DNA of 7,016 nucleotides from Campylobacteraceae bacterium. GTDB taxonomy: Bacteria; Campylobacterota; Campylobacteria; Campylobacterales; Sulfurospirillaceae. Location of the stretch: positions 1-7,016 of the forward strand of contig JALUMJ010000174.1 in the NCBI GenBank assembly GCA_027040375.1, given 5' to 3'. Under the pieces are notes generated by a model. The model did no database searches and was not told the origin of the DNA. It worked only from the letters and a program-made list of their open reading frames with translations. Shown one piece after another: positions 1-6,361 of this stretch. The stretch's first letter is position 1, and each line of letters opens with the position of its first letter. A program made the translations under genes and the position numbers.

Positions 1-38
1 AATTAATTTAAATTTTTATTTCTATTTTAATTTTCTTG

Positions 39-47
39 TGATATAGT
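39..47 (+). promoter_or_regulatory. Extended -10 promoter of the ferredoxin gene
   Basis: TG-A-TATAGT reads as an extended -10 box (hexamer at 42-47, one mismatch to TATAAT). The sequence upstream is a run of T-rich blocks with no TTGACA-like -35 box, as is usual for Campylobacterota housekeeping promoters. Transcription would start near position 54, giving a leader of about 20 nt with a strong Shine-Dalgarno (AAGGAGA, 65-71) before the ATG at 76. The assignment rests on the motif alone. Confidence 0.55.
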
Positions 48-75
48 TTCATTACATTAAATTTAAGGAGAAGAA

Positions 76-360
76 ATGGCCGTTAAAATTACAGATATTT
101 GTATAGCATGTGGTGCTTGTATAGATGAGTGTCCAGTAGAAGCGATAGTGGATGATGATGATAACCCAACAGGGGAAGATATATATTATGTATATGCTGA
201 TAAATGTGTAGAGTGTGTTGGGCATCATGATGAACCAGCTTGTGCTTCTGCATGTCCTACTGAAGGATGTATCGTTTGGGATGCACCATTTGAAGGTCAA
301 CCAAGTCGTGAAGAAATTGGCGAAGATATGAGAAAAGGTGACACTCCTTGCGTTGAATAA
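76..360 (+). CDS. fdxA: 2[4Fe-4S] ferredoxin, Allochromatium (Alvin) type
   Basis: This is a small soluble electron carrier of 94 residues. The first cluster motif is C9-x2-C12-x2-C15-x3-C19-P. The second is C44-x2-C47-x8-C56-x3-C60-P. The 8-residue spacing in the second motif and the acidic tail after residue 66 mark the Alvin-type family of low-potential ferredoxins rather than the short clostridial type. Extra Cys65 also occurs in the A. vinosum protein as I recall it; Cys92 near the C-terminus is additional. Residues 26-29 are four consecutive Asp, giving a very acidic surface. In Campylobacterota such ferredoxins are known or presumed partners of pyruvate and 2-oxoglutarate:ferredoxin oxidoreductases. 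The start is well supported by AAGGAGA five bases upstream. The gene has its own promoter and is followed by a hairpin, so it is probably mostly monocistronic. The family call is firm; the physiological partner is inferred. Confidence 0.93.
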   Translation: MAVKITDICIACGACIDECPVEAIVDDDDNPTGEDIYYVYADKCVECVGHHDEPACASACPTEGCIVWDAPFEGQPSREEIGEDMRKGDTPCVE

Positions 361-377
361 CGCATAAAATAATCTTT

Positions 378-416
378 AATAGTTATTTTGGAGTATTTTG
401 CTTCAAAATAACTATT
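378..416 (+). terminator. Hairpin after fdxA, probable terminator
   Basis: The arms at 378-390 and 404-416 are exact reverse complements (13 bp: AATAGTTATTTTG / CAAAATAACTATT). They extend inward by a G-U wobble, A-T and G-C to a 16-bp stem with a 7-nt loop (394-400). The stem is AT-rich and is followed by TCCTTCT rather than a long U run, so termination may be partial. It lies between the fdxA stop and the ndk promoter, which fits a terminator. The AT-rich stem is nearly symmetric, but no gene converges on it from the right. Confidence 0.7.
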
Positions 417-455
417 TCCTTCTAGCTAGCTTTAAACATAATTAAAACTTTTTTT

Positions 456-464
456 TGCTATAAT
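456..464 (+). promoter_or_regulatory. Extended -10 promoter of the ndk-fabH operon
   Basis: TG-C-TATAAT is a perfect -10 hexamer (459-464) with the extended TG. It is preceded by an uninterrupted T run (449-456) and AT-rich sequence and has no clear -35 box. The expected start is near 471, giving a leader of about 36 nt to the ndk ATG, with AGGAG at 496-500 as ribosome binding site. Since the following genes are packed with 0-10 bp gaps, this is the likely main promoter for ndk through fabH. Confidence 0.72.
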
Positions 465-506
465 CCGCCCTTGGTCTAAATGACTGAATTAATTTAGGAG
501 AATATA

Positions 507-920
507 ATGGAACAAACATTATCTATAATAAAACCAGATGCAGTGGCTAAGAATGTCATAGGCAAGATTATTGACAGATTTGAATCAAATGGCTTAAGAA
601 TCGCTAGTTTAAAAAAGATTCACTTAAGTGGAGCGGATGCAGGAAAATTTTATGAAGTTCATGCAGAGAGACCATTTTTTGGTGAATTAGTAGAATTTAT
701 GACAAGTGGTCCTGTGGTTGTTATAGTTCTTGAGGGTGAAAATGCAGTAGCAAAAAATAGAGAACTTATGGGTGCTACAGATCCAAAAGAAGCAAAAGCT
801 GGTACTATTAGAGCTGATTTCGCACAAAGTATTGATGCAAATGCAGTTCATGGTAGTGATAGTTTAGAAAATGCAAAGAATGAAATTAATTTCTTTTTTG
901 CAGGTAGAGAAGTACTTTAG
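507..920 (+). CDS. ndk: Nucleoside diphosphate kinase
   Basis: The enzyme moves the gamma-phosphate from ATP to other nucleoside diphosphates through a phospho-histidine intermediate, balancing cytosolic NTP and dNTP pools. At 137 residues it has the usual length of bacterial Ndk. Visible family marks are the N-terminal strand with IIKPDAV (residues 7-13), the ERPFF segment (54-58), RELMGATDP (85-93), the GTIRADF stretch (99-105) and the active-site NAVHGSD with catalytic His115. The ATG is supported by AGGAG six bases upstream, and a good promoter lies just before it. It is the first gene of a packed operon; the next start follows its stop after 8 bp. No key residue is missing. Confidence 0.97.
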   Translation: MEQTLSIIKPDAVAKNVIGKIIDRFESNGLRIASLKKIHLSGADAGKFYEVHAERPFFGELVEFMTSGPVVVIVLEGENAVAKNRELMGATDPKEAKAGTIRADFAQSIDANAVHGSDSLENAKNEINFFFAGREVL

Positions 921-928
921 TAAATAGA

Positions 929-1282
929 ATGAAGATTGAATTCAAAAAGATTCCTTCAAGTGGAGTTGATTTTGAAACAAGTATAGGCGATTTGAGATTT
1001 TATGGAATCGCCAAAAAAATTTCAGAAAATTTAGTAAATTGCAAAGGCGTGATTGAGGGAAGCTTGAGGCATCATTGTGATAGATGCGGTGAAGAATTTT
1101 CAAGAAAACTAAAAGACAATATAGAAATATTTGCAAATAAGGGCATATATAAAGATGACGGCGAGCTTATAAATTTGATTGAATTTTTGGATGATTATCT
1201 AAATTTCGATACAATACTGCAAAGCGAACTAGAATCATATAAATGTGATTACATATATTGCGAAAATTGTAATAAATATTAG
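929..1282 (+). CDS. DUF177/YceD family protein, probable 23S rRNA or 50S assembly factor
   Basis: This 117-residue protein is assigned to the YceD/DUF177 family mainly from its place directly before rpmF, the hallmark context of that family, and from a mid-protein CDRCGEEF motif (C50, C53) matching the family's CxRC signature. The family is linked to 23S rRNA accumulation and large-subunit biogenesis in bacteria and plastids; the exact chemistry is not settled. It is much shorter than E. coli YceD (about 173 residues). It ends in a second cysteine group (C106, C111, C114 near the C-terminus), so C50/C53 with C111/C114 could form a zinc site; this is inference. No clear Shine-Dalgarno precedes the ATG, which lies 8 bp after the ndk stop, suggesting translational coupling. 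The rpmF ribosome binding site begins within its stop codon. Confidence 0.8.
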   Translation: MKIEFKKIPSSGVDFETSIGDLRFYGIAKKISENLVNCKGVIEGSLRHHCDRCGEEFSRKLKDNIEIFANKGIYKDDGELINLIEFLDDYLNFDTILQSELESYKCDYIYCENCNKY

Positions 1283-1291
1283 GAGAATAAT

Positions 1292-1444
1292 ATGGCAGTA
1301 CCAAAGAGAAGGGTTAGTAAAACCAGAGCAGCAAAAAGAAGAACACATTACAAAGTAACACTTGCAATGCCTGTGAAAGATAGTGATGGCACATGGAAAA
1401 TGCCTCATAGAGTTAATCCAACAACAGGTGAATATAAAAACTAA
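1292..1444 (+). CDS. rpmF: 50S ribosomal protein L32
   Basis: A 50-residue basic protein begins [19 protein letters not shown], the diagnostic L32 start, and ends with the conserved [10 protein letters not shown]. It is a structural protein of the large ribosomal subunit. It contains no cysteine, so it is the zinc-free form rather than the CxxC/CxxC zinc-ribbon form found in some bacteria. The ribosome binding site AGGAGA (1281-1286) overlaps the stop of the upstream DUF177 gene and lies five bases before the ATG. The stop codon abuts the plsX ATG with no spacer, so the two are probably translationally coupled. Confidence 0.97.
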   Translation: MAVPKRRVSKTRAAKRRTHYKVTLAMPVKDSDGTWKMPHRVNPTTGEYKN

Positions 1445-2440
1445 ATGCTAAATATAGCGATAGATGTGATGGGTGGGGATTTAGGTCCTAAACCTGTTAT
1501 TGAGGGCACTATAAAGGCTTTTAGGGAGCAAGAATTTCATCCTATATTGGTTGGAAAGATTGAGAGAATAAAGCATTTAGTGCCACCACAATTTTTAGAT
1601 AAAGTTACTTTTGTAAATGCTGATGAAGTTTTAAGCATGAGCGATAGCGCTACTGATGCTTTAAAGAAAAAAGAGACTTCTATATATAAAGCAGTCGAGT
1701 TGGTTCGTGATGGAAAGGCAGATGCTGTTGTATCGCCTGGTCATAGTGGAGCGACTATGAGTTTAGCAACGCTTAGAATCGGAAGATTGAAAGGTGTTAT
1801 CAGACCAGCTATCGCTACTATCATGCCAACAGCCACTAGTAAGCCTAGTTTTGTGCTTGATGTTGGTGCAAATGTTGATTGTAAAAGTGAGCATTTGACA
1901 CAGTTTGCTATCATGGGCGAGGCTTATGTGAAAGACATACTCAAAATCTCAAATCCTAGAGTTGGTCTTCTCTCAAATGGAGAAGAAAAAAGCAAAGGAA
2001 ATGAGATAACCAAAGAAGTATATAAAACGCTGAGTTGTTGTGAAAATTTTGTCGGTTATGTTGAAGGAAATAATATCTTTGATGGTTCAACCGATGTGAT
2101 TGTTTGTGATGGATTTGTAGGAAATATACTTTTAAAAACAAGTGAAGGCGTAGCCGAATCAATCACAAAAATCATAAAGAAAAATGTCAGAAAATCACCT
2201 CTTGCAATTGCTGGTGCATTGCTCATGAGAAGAGTATTTAAAGTGCTTAAAAAACAAGTTGATTATGCTGAATACGGCGGAGCTCCTTTGATAGGCATAA
2301 AAGGTTGTGCCATAGTAGCTCATGGAAAAAGTAACGCAAAAGCTATCAAAAATGCTATATTTCAAGCTATTAGCTTTTCTGCATCAAATATAAATGAAGA
2401 TATAGAAGAAAAAATAGCAAAACTACAGCAAGATATATAA
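1445..2440 (+). CDS. plsX: Phosphate acyltransferase PlsX
   Basis: PlsX converts acyl-ACP and inorganic phosphate to acyl-phosphate, the donor used by PlsY to acylate glycerol-3-phosphate in phospholipid synthesis. It is a peripheral membrane enzyme of about 330 residues in most bacteria; this one has 331. Family marks are the N-terminal [14 protein letters not shown] (residues 4-17), the SPGHSGATM segment near residue 100, [11 protein letters not shown] (137-147), [12 protein letters not shown] (about 173-184), [13 protein letters not shown] and the C-terminal [13 protein letters not shown]. The start coincides with the base after the rpmF stop. The nearest AGG-rich stretch (1426-1430) is too far upstream to be a normal ribosome binding site, so initiation probably depends on ribosomes finishing rpmF. 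The protein appears complete and is followed by fabH after 10 bp. Confidence 0.97.
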   Translation: MLNIAIDVMGGDLGPKPVIEGTIKAFREQEFHPILVGKIERIKHLVPPQFLDKVTFVNADEVLSMSDSATDALKKKETSIYKAVELVRDGKADAVVSPGHSGATMSLATLRIGRLKGVIRPAIATIMPTATSKPSFVLDVGANVDCKSEHLTQFAIMGEAYVKDILKISNPRVGLLSNGEEKSKGNEITKEVYKTLSCCENFVGYVEGNNIFDGSTDVIVCDGFVGNILLKTSEGVAESITKIIKKNVRKSPLAIAGALLMRRVFKVLKKQVDYAEYGGAPLIGIKGCAIVAHGKSNAKAIKNAIFQAISFSASNINEDIEEKIAKLQQDI

Positions 2441-2450
2441 AAGGACATAC

Positions 2451-3443
2451 ATGTACGCATCTTTAAAATCAATAGGTTCTTATGTTCCAGAAAAGATTTT
2501 AACAAATAAAGATTTTGAAAAGTTTATCGATACAAGTGATGAATGGATAGTTCAGCGTACAGGTATAAAAGAGAGACGAATTGCAGCAGATGACCAAGCT
2601 ACTAGCGATATGGGTGCATTGGCTGCACAAAAAGCGATAGAACGAGCTGGCATAGATAAAAACGATATAGATCTTGTGATGTGCGCAACACTTTCGCCTG
2701 ACCATCTTTGTATGCCTTCAACCGCTTGTTTAATAAGTGATAAAGTAGGCATAAGAAATGCGATGGCATTTGATATAAGTGCAGCATGTAGTGGTTTTGT
2801 TTATATGCTTTCAATGGCAAAAGCATTTATAGAATCAGGGGCTAAGAAAAATATATTATTAGTTGGTGCTGAGAAGATAAGTTCATTGGTGGATTATACA
2901 GATAGAGGAACTTGCATACTTTTTGGAGATGGAGCGGGTGCGGCTATAATTAGTGCAACTGAGGACAAAAACGAAGCCATAATTGATGTACATGCATCAG
3001 CTGATGGTAAATATTCAGACTTACTTATAACTCCAGGATGTGGTTCAAAATACCCTTGTAGAGCTGAAAATGTAAAAGATAAACTCCAGTACATCAAAAT
3101 GGCAGGCAATGAAGTTTTTAAAGTAGCGGTAAGAACACTTACAAAAGATGTTGTAGATATCTTAAAAACCAATAACCTAAAATCTGAAGATGTAGATATC
3201 TTCATACCGCATCAAGCAAATCTAAGAATCATAGAAGCTGTAAGAAATAAACTAAACTTTCCAACTGAAAAAACAGTCTTTACTGTTGCAAAATATGGAA
3301 ATACATCAGCCGCATCAATCCCTATGGCGATAAATGATGCATATGAAGAGGGAAGATTAAAAAAAGGTGATTTGATGCTTCTTGACACTTTTGGTGGAGG
3401 TTTCACATGGGCGAGTGCACTTGTGAAATTTGGAGGAAATTAA
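2451..3443 (+). CDS. fabH: Beta-ketoacyl-ACP synthase III
   Basis: FabH condenses acetyl-CoA with malonyl-ACP to start each round of type II fatty acid synthesis. The protein has 330 residues, typical for the family. The catalytic triad is visible: Cys113 in DISAACSGF, His254 in IPHQANLRI and Asn284 in [11 protein letters not shown]. The N-terminal YVPEKILTN and [10 protein letters not shown] segments and the C-terminal DTFGGGFTW are also typical. AAAGGA sits just before the ATG. It is last in the housekeeping operon, which places PlsX (use of acyl chains) beside FabH (their initiation). No convincing terminator follows, so transcription could run on into the hyf-like genes. A 7-bp inverted repeat lies in its last codons (3401-3428). 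Confidence 0.97.
   Translation: MYASLKSIGSYVPEKILTNKDFEKFIDTSDEWIVQRTGIKERRIAADDQATSDMGALAAQKAIERAGIDKNDIDLVMCATLSPDHLCMPSTACLISDKVGIRNAMAFDISAACSGFVYMLSMAKAFIESGAKKNILLVGAEKISSLVDYTDRGTCILFGDGAGAAIISATEDKNEAIIDVHASADGKYSDLLITPGCGSKYPCRAENVKDKLQYIKMAGNEVFKVAVRTLTKDVVDILKTNNLKSEDVDIFIPHQANLRIIEAVRNKLNFPTEKTVFTVAKYGNTSAASIPMAINDAYEEGRLKKGDLMLLDTFGGGFTWASALVKFGGN
3401..3428. repeat. Inverted repeat TTTCACA-N14-TGTGAAA at the end of fabH
   Basis: Two perfect 7-bp inverted arms, at 3401-3407 and 3422-3428, have equivalent points 21 bp apart, about two helical turns. They lie in the fabH coding end, about 35 bp upstream of the likely -10 box of the hyf-like operon, with the centre about 60 bp before the expected transcription start. 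The position suits an activator or repressor site. However, 7-bp arms with a flexible spacer occur by chance, and conserved codons limit this stretch, so a regulatory role is only a possibility. Confidence 0.25.
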
Positions 3444-3462
3444 TTTTTAAGAAATTTTTCGA

Positions 3463-3468
3463 TATAAT
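3463..3468 (+). promoter_or_regulatory. Probable -10 box of the hyf-like operon
   Basis: A perfect TATAAT follows a T-rich stretch (TTTTTC) 20 bp after the fabH stop, without a recognisable -35 hexamer, in the same style as the ndk promoter but lacking the TG extension. Transcription would start near 3475 and give an untranslated leader of about 84 nt to the hyfB-like ATG. I looked for a sigma-54 GG-N10-GC pattern in the leader and did not find one. Confidence 0.55.
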
Positions 3469-3504
3469 CACTCACTTTTAAGGTATCTAAAGGCGATTAA
3501 TTCA

Positions 3505-3553
3505 CCCTTTGCATTTTCAGGACTCCCAAAAAAAGCCCTTTCATTTTTCAGGA
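3505..3553 (+). repeat. Imperfect 18-bp direct repeat in the hyf leader
   Basis: CCCTTTGCATTTTCAGGA (3505-3522) recurs as CCCTTTCATTTTTCAGGA (3536-3553), 15 of 18 positions identical, start to start 31 bp or about three helical turns. The second copy ends in the AGGA that serves as ribosome binding site for the ATG at 3559; the first carries a duplicate AGGA. It could be paired protein-binding sites, a decoy or standby ribosome site, or the scar of a small duplication. The sequence alone does not decide. Confidence 0.5.
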
Positions 3554-3558
3554 TAATT

Positions 3559-5439
3559 ATGTTTATATTTGATAAGCTGTCAATTTTATTTGTATTTTTA
3601 ATAATGCTTGGAGTCGTGCCAAATTTGTTTTACTCTTTTGGCTATCTACCTCATATAAAAAGAAAAATACACTATTTAGTGCATTATTTTGGCTTTATTG
3701 CTTCTATGCTTGGTGTTGTAGTTGCAGGAAATGCTCTTGTTTTTTTACTATTTTGGGAGCTTATGAGTTTAACTTCTTGGCAATTAATATTGACTGAGAT
3801 TGAAGATAAATCAACTATAAAAGCGGCTAGATTTTACTTCTTTATGACTCACTTTGGATTTGTATTTTTGTTGCTGTTTTTCTTGATTGTGACAAATGGA
3901 AATCTTGAGATTGATTTTAATTCTATGAAAATTATCGCATCAGATTTTGCATATCCTACCTTGTTATTTTTCTTTGCAGTGCTTGGACTTTTGAGCAAGG
4001 CAGGAGTGGTTCCTATGCATGTATGGCTTCCTTATGCTCATCCCGCAGCGCCTAGTCCTGTTTCTGCTTTGATGAGTGGAGTTATGCTAAAAGTTGCGAT
4101 TTATGGTTTGTTTAGATTTTTATTTGATATTTTGTCAAATTGGCAACTTGAATGGGGCGTTTTAATACTGATTTTAGGTGCAATCTCTTCTTTGGTGGGA
4201 GTTTTATATGCCCTTAGTGAGCATGACATAAAAGCGCTCTTAGCAAATCATTCCATCGAAAATATCGGTATCATTCTTCTAGGGTTTGGCATGGGCATGA
4301 TATTTTTATCGCTAAAATTACCAACTCTCAGTGCTTTTGCTTTTATGGCAGCGCTTTTTCATTCATTTAATCATATGAGTTTTAAATCTTTACTCTTTAT
4401 GGGCGCAGGTAGTGTTCTTCACCAAACAAAAACTAAAAATATGGAAAAATATGGCGGACTCATAAAAGCGATGCCTATAACTGCTTTTACATTTCTTTTA
4501 GCTTCCATCAGTATATCTGCACTGCCTCCGACAAATGGTTTTTTAAGCGAATGGATGATTTTTCAATCCCTCCTTGGCTCGGCAAGTATAGATAATATTT
4601 CACTAAAACTAGCTATACCATTTTCTGTTTTTGCACTTGCACTAACAGGAGGTTTGGCGATAGCTTGCTTTGTAAAAGTCTTTGGGATTACATTTTTAGG
4701 ACTTCATAGAAGTACAAATGCAAAGCATGCTCATGAAGTAAATATGATGATGAAAATAGGTATGATTTTGATGAGTTTAGTTGTGGTCTCTTTGATGCTC
4801 TTTACTCCTTTTTATATGAAACTTTTTGACGGGATTACCTCTCAACTCCTACATGTAAGCATATACAATAAAATTTTTCCAAATATCTGGAGCATGCACT
4901 CTATATCCGATAACGGTGGTATAGTTTCACCTCTTATACTGTTGGCTGGTTTAATTGTGCTTACTTTAAGCATATATGCGATTTATAAATCTTTAAATAT
5001 AAAACATAGAGTTTATCACACTTGGGCATGTGGTTACAATACAAGCGCCAAAACACAATACTCCGCAACAGGTTTTGCAGGACCAATCAGGAGATTTTTT
5101 ACTTGGCTATATGTCCCTGATGAACACTTTGAAAAAGAAGTTATAGCAGGGCATAAAACAAAGTTTAAAGACGCAAGTTTTAGCGTACATGTAAGACCTC
5201 TTTTTGAGAGATCGCTTTATCAAAGTAGCGTGAGATGGACAAATAAGATGAGTTATTATGTCTATAGGTTGGCTCATTTTGAACAAAGCAGATATGCAGC
5301 TATGATTTTTAACATACTCTTGTCTGTTCTATTTAGTTATAGAATTTTTGTCCATGAATTTAGCTGGGCGACATTGGCATTGGAGTCTGTAGTGATGATT
5401 ATATCTATCAAAGTATTGCTAATTGGAGATAAAAAATGA
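3559..5439 (+). CDS. hyfB: HyfB/HycC-like proton-translocating membrane subunit of a group 4 hydrogenase-type complex
   Basis: This 626-residue, very hydrophobic protein has roughly 14 membrane segments and belongs to the antiporter-like family shared by NuoL/M/N, HycC and HyfB. The core transporter domain spans about residues 55-380. Family residues visible include Glu67 in FWELMSL, Lys147 in LLSKAGVVPMHVWLP, the HPAAPSPVSALMSGVMLK segment (161-178), Lys225 in SEHDIKALLANHSIENIG, Lys276 in HMSFKSLLFMGAGS and Glu331 in the PPTNGFLSEW motif (323-332). The tail has the WACGY segment (489-493) that separates HyfB/HycC types from NuoL, then a long hydrophilic stretch (about 494-580) and a last pair of helices. 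It should couple electron transfer in the soluble arm to H+ or Na+ movement. The ATG is supported by AGGA (3550-3553). Compared with E. coli HycC as I recall it, about the first two helices are missing. It overlaps the next gene by 4 bp (ATGA). Confidence 0.88.
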   Translation: MFIFDKLSILFVFLIMLGVVPNLFYSFGYLPHIKRKIHYLVHYFGFIASMLGVVVAGNALVFLLFWELMSLTSWQLILTEIEDKSTIKAARFYFFMTHFGFVFLLLFFLIVTNGNLEIDFNSMKIIASDFAYPTLLFFFAVLGLLSKAGVVPMHVWLPYAHPAAPSPVSALMSGVMLKVAIYGLFRFLFDILSNWQLEWGVLILILGAISSLVGVLYALSEHDIKALLANHSIENIGIILLGFGMGMIFLSLKLPTLSAFAFMAALFHSFNHMSFKSLLFMGAGSVLHQTKTKNMEKYGGLIKAMPITAFTFLLASISISALPPTNGFLSEWMIFQSLLGSASIDNISLKLAIPFSVFALALTGGLAIACFVKVFGITFLGLHRSTNAKHAHEVNMMMKIGMILMSLVVVSLMLFTPFYMKLFDGITSQLLHVSIYNKIFPNIWSMHSISDNGGIVSPLILLAGLIVLTLSIYAIYKSLNIKHRVYHTWACGYNTSAKTQYSATGFAGPIRRFFTWLYVPDEHFEKEVIAGHKTKFKDASFSVHVRPLFERSLYQSSVRWTNKMSYYVYRLAHFEQSRYAAMIFNILLSVLFSYRIFVHEFSWATLALESVVMIISIKVLLIGDKK

Positions 5440-6356
5440 TTCTTTATATCTTTAGTATAATGCTCTTGATTTTTTTAGCTCCTTTGATGCCCAGTTTTAT
5501 GAAGATGGTGAAGATGTATCTTTTATATAAAAAACCAATCTCAATCTTCCAAGGTTATAGGGATTTTTCAAAATTATTGAGTAAAGAAATAATCATTTCA
5601 AAAGAGACAAGTGCCATCACAAGAATTGCACCTTTTTTGGTTCTCTCACCTCTTTTATTGACTCTGTTTTTTCTTCCACCTATCGTGAGTGGCGAGTATT
5701 ATGTGAGTTTTGTAGATGCTTTTACGATTACTGGACTTATCTCGCTTTCCACCTTTTTTCTTATGCTTCTTGGGCTTGATAGTGCAAGTAGCTTTGGAGG
5801 GCTTGGAAGTAGTCGTGAAGCTTTTATCTCTGCTTTGGTAGAGCCCGCCATGATATTGACACTTTTTAGCGTCTCCATGATGGCAAAAAATCTTGGAATC
5901 GGACAAGCAGGCATAAACCTTAGCTTGCATTTTCCATCAGCTCATATAGCTAGTTTTATATTTGCGGGCATTAGCTTTTTTATACTTTTGATTGCAGAAA
6001 ACGGTAGAATCCCAGTTGACAATCCAGAAACGCACTTAGAACTAACGATGGTTCATGAAGCTATGATTTTAGATCTCAGTGGATTTTATCTGTTGCTAAT
6101 TGAGAGTGCAGGAAGTGTAAAATTTATAATTTTTGCATCTATATTTGTATCACTATTTGTGCCATTTGGATTAAATCTTCCTATTGTGTTGGCGATTTTG
6201 GTTTTTATCGCTAAGCTTTTTATATTGGCAATCGCTGTAGCACTCCTAGAAGTAAACATGGCAAAATTGAGACTTTTTAAAGTGCCAAATCTTCTTGGAA
6301 TTGCTATAGTTTTTGCATTTTTATCTCTAATCACATTTTATGTGTTGGGGGCTTAG
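5436..6356 (+). CDS. hyfC: HyfC/HycD-like (NuoH family) membrane subunit
   Basis: This 306-residue protein with about eight membrane segments is homologous to complex I NuoH and hydrogenase HycD/HyfC. It joins the membrane arm to the soluble hydrogenase-like arm. Family marks are QGYRDFSKLLSKE (39-51) after the first helix, LDSASSFGGLGSSREAF (114-130), the ALVEP motif (133-137), and the acidic loop AENGRIPVDNPETHLELT (187-204) followed by HEAM (207-210). In NuoH the matching acidic residues lie at the junction with the quinone/FeS modules. The ATG overlaps the hyfB-like stop (ATGA), with GGAG at 5425-5428 as ribosome binding site, so the two are translationally coupled. The protein appears complete. 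HyfC-type is preferred over true NuoH because of the neighbours. Confidence 0.92.
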   Translation: MILYIFSIMLLIFLAPLMPSFMKMVKMYLLYKKPISIFQGYRDFSKLLSKEIIISKETSAITRIAPFLVLSPLLLTLFFLPPIVSGEYYVSFVDAFTITGLISLSTFFLMLLGLDSASSFGGLGSSREAFISALVEPAMILTLFSVSMMAKNLGIGQAGINLSLHFPSAHIASFIFAGISFFILLIAENGRIPVDNPETHLELTMVHEAMILDLSGFYLLLIESAGSVKFIIFASIFVSLFVPFGLNLPIVLAILVFIAKLFILAIAVALLEVNMAKLRLFKVPNLLGIAIVFAFLSLITFYVLGA

Positions 6357-6361
6357 AAATT

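Noticed and set aside
52..300. Minus-strand open frame of 82 codons over the ferredoxin gene
   Set aside because: It lies opposite a clear ferredoxin with all eight cluster cysteines, has no plausible ribosome site and has low-complexity content; it is a shadow.
422..431. Overlapping palindromes CTAGCTAG and AGCTAGCT upstream of the ndk promoter
   Set aside because: They are only 8 bp long, with no partner site or known match; too little to call an operator.
2894..3205. Minus-strand open frame of 103 codons inside fabH
   Set aside because: It is antisense to conserved FabH codons and has no recognisable domain or promoter; it is a shadow frame.
3489..3510. AAAGG ... CCTTT hairpin in the hyf leader
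   Set aside because: The stem is only 5 bp with a 12-nt loop and no U tract; too weak for a terminator or riboswitch.
3492..3512. Possible sigma-54 promoter (GG ... GC) in the hyf leader
   Set aside because: The spacing between GG (3492-3493) and GC (3511-3512) is 17 bp, not the required 10, and the flanks do not fit.
3509..3556. Tiny leader open frame from a TTG, 15 codons, ending before the hyfB start
   Set aside because: It has no ribosome binding site and no conserved feature; it simply reads through the direct repeat.
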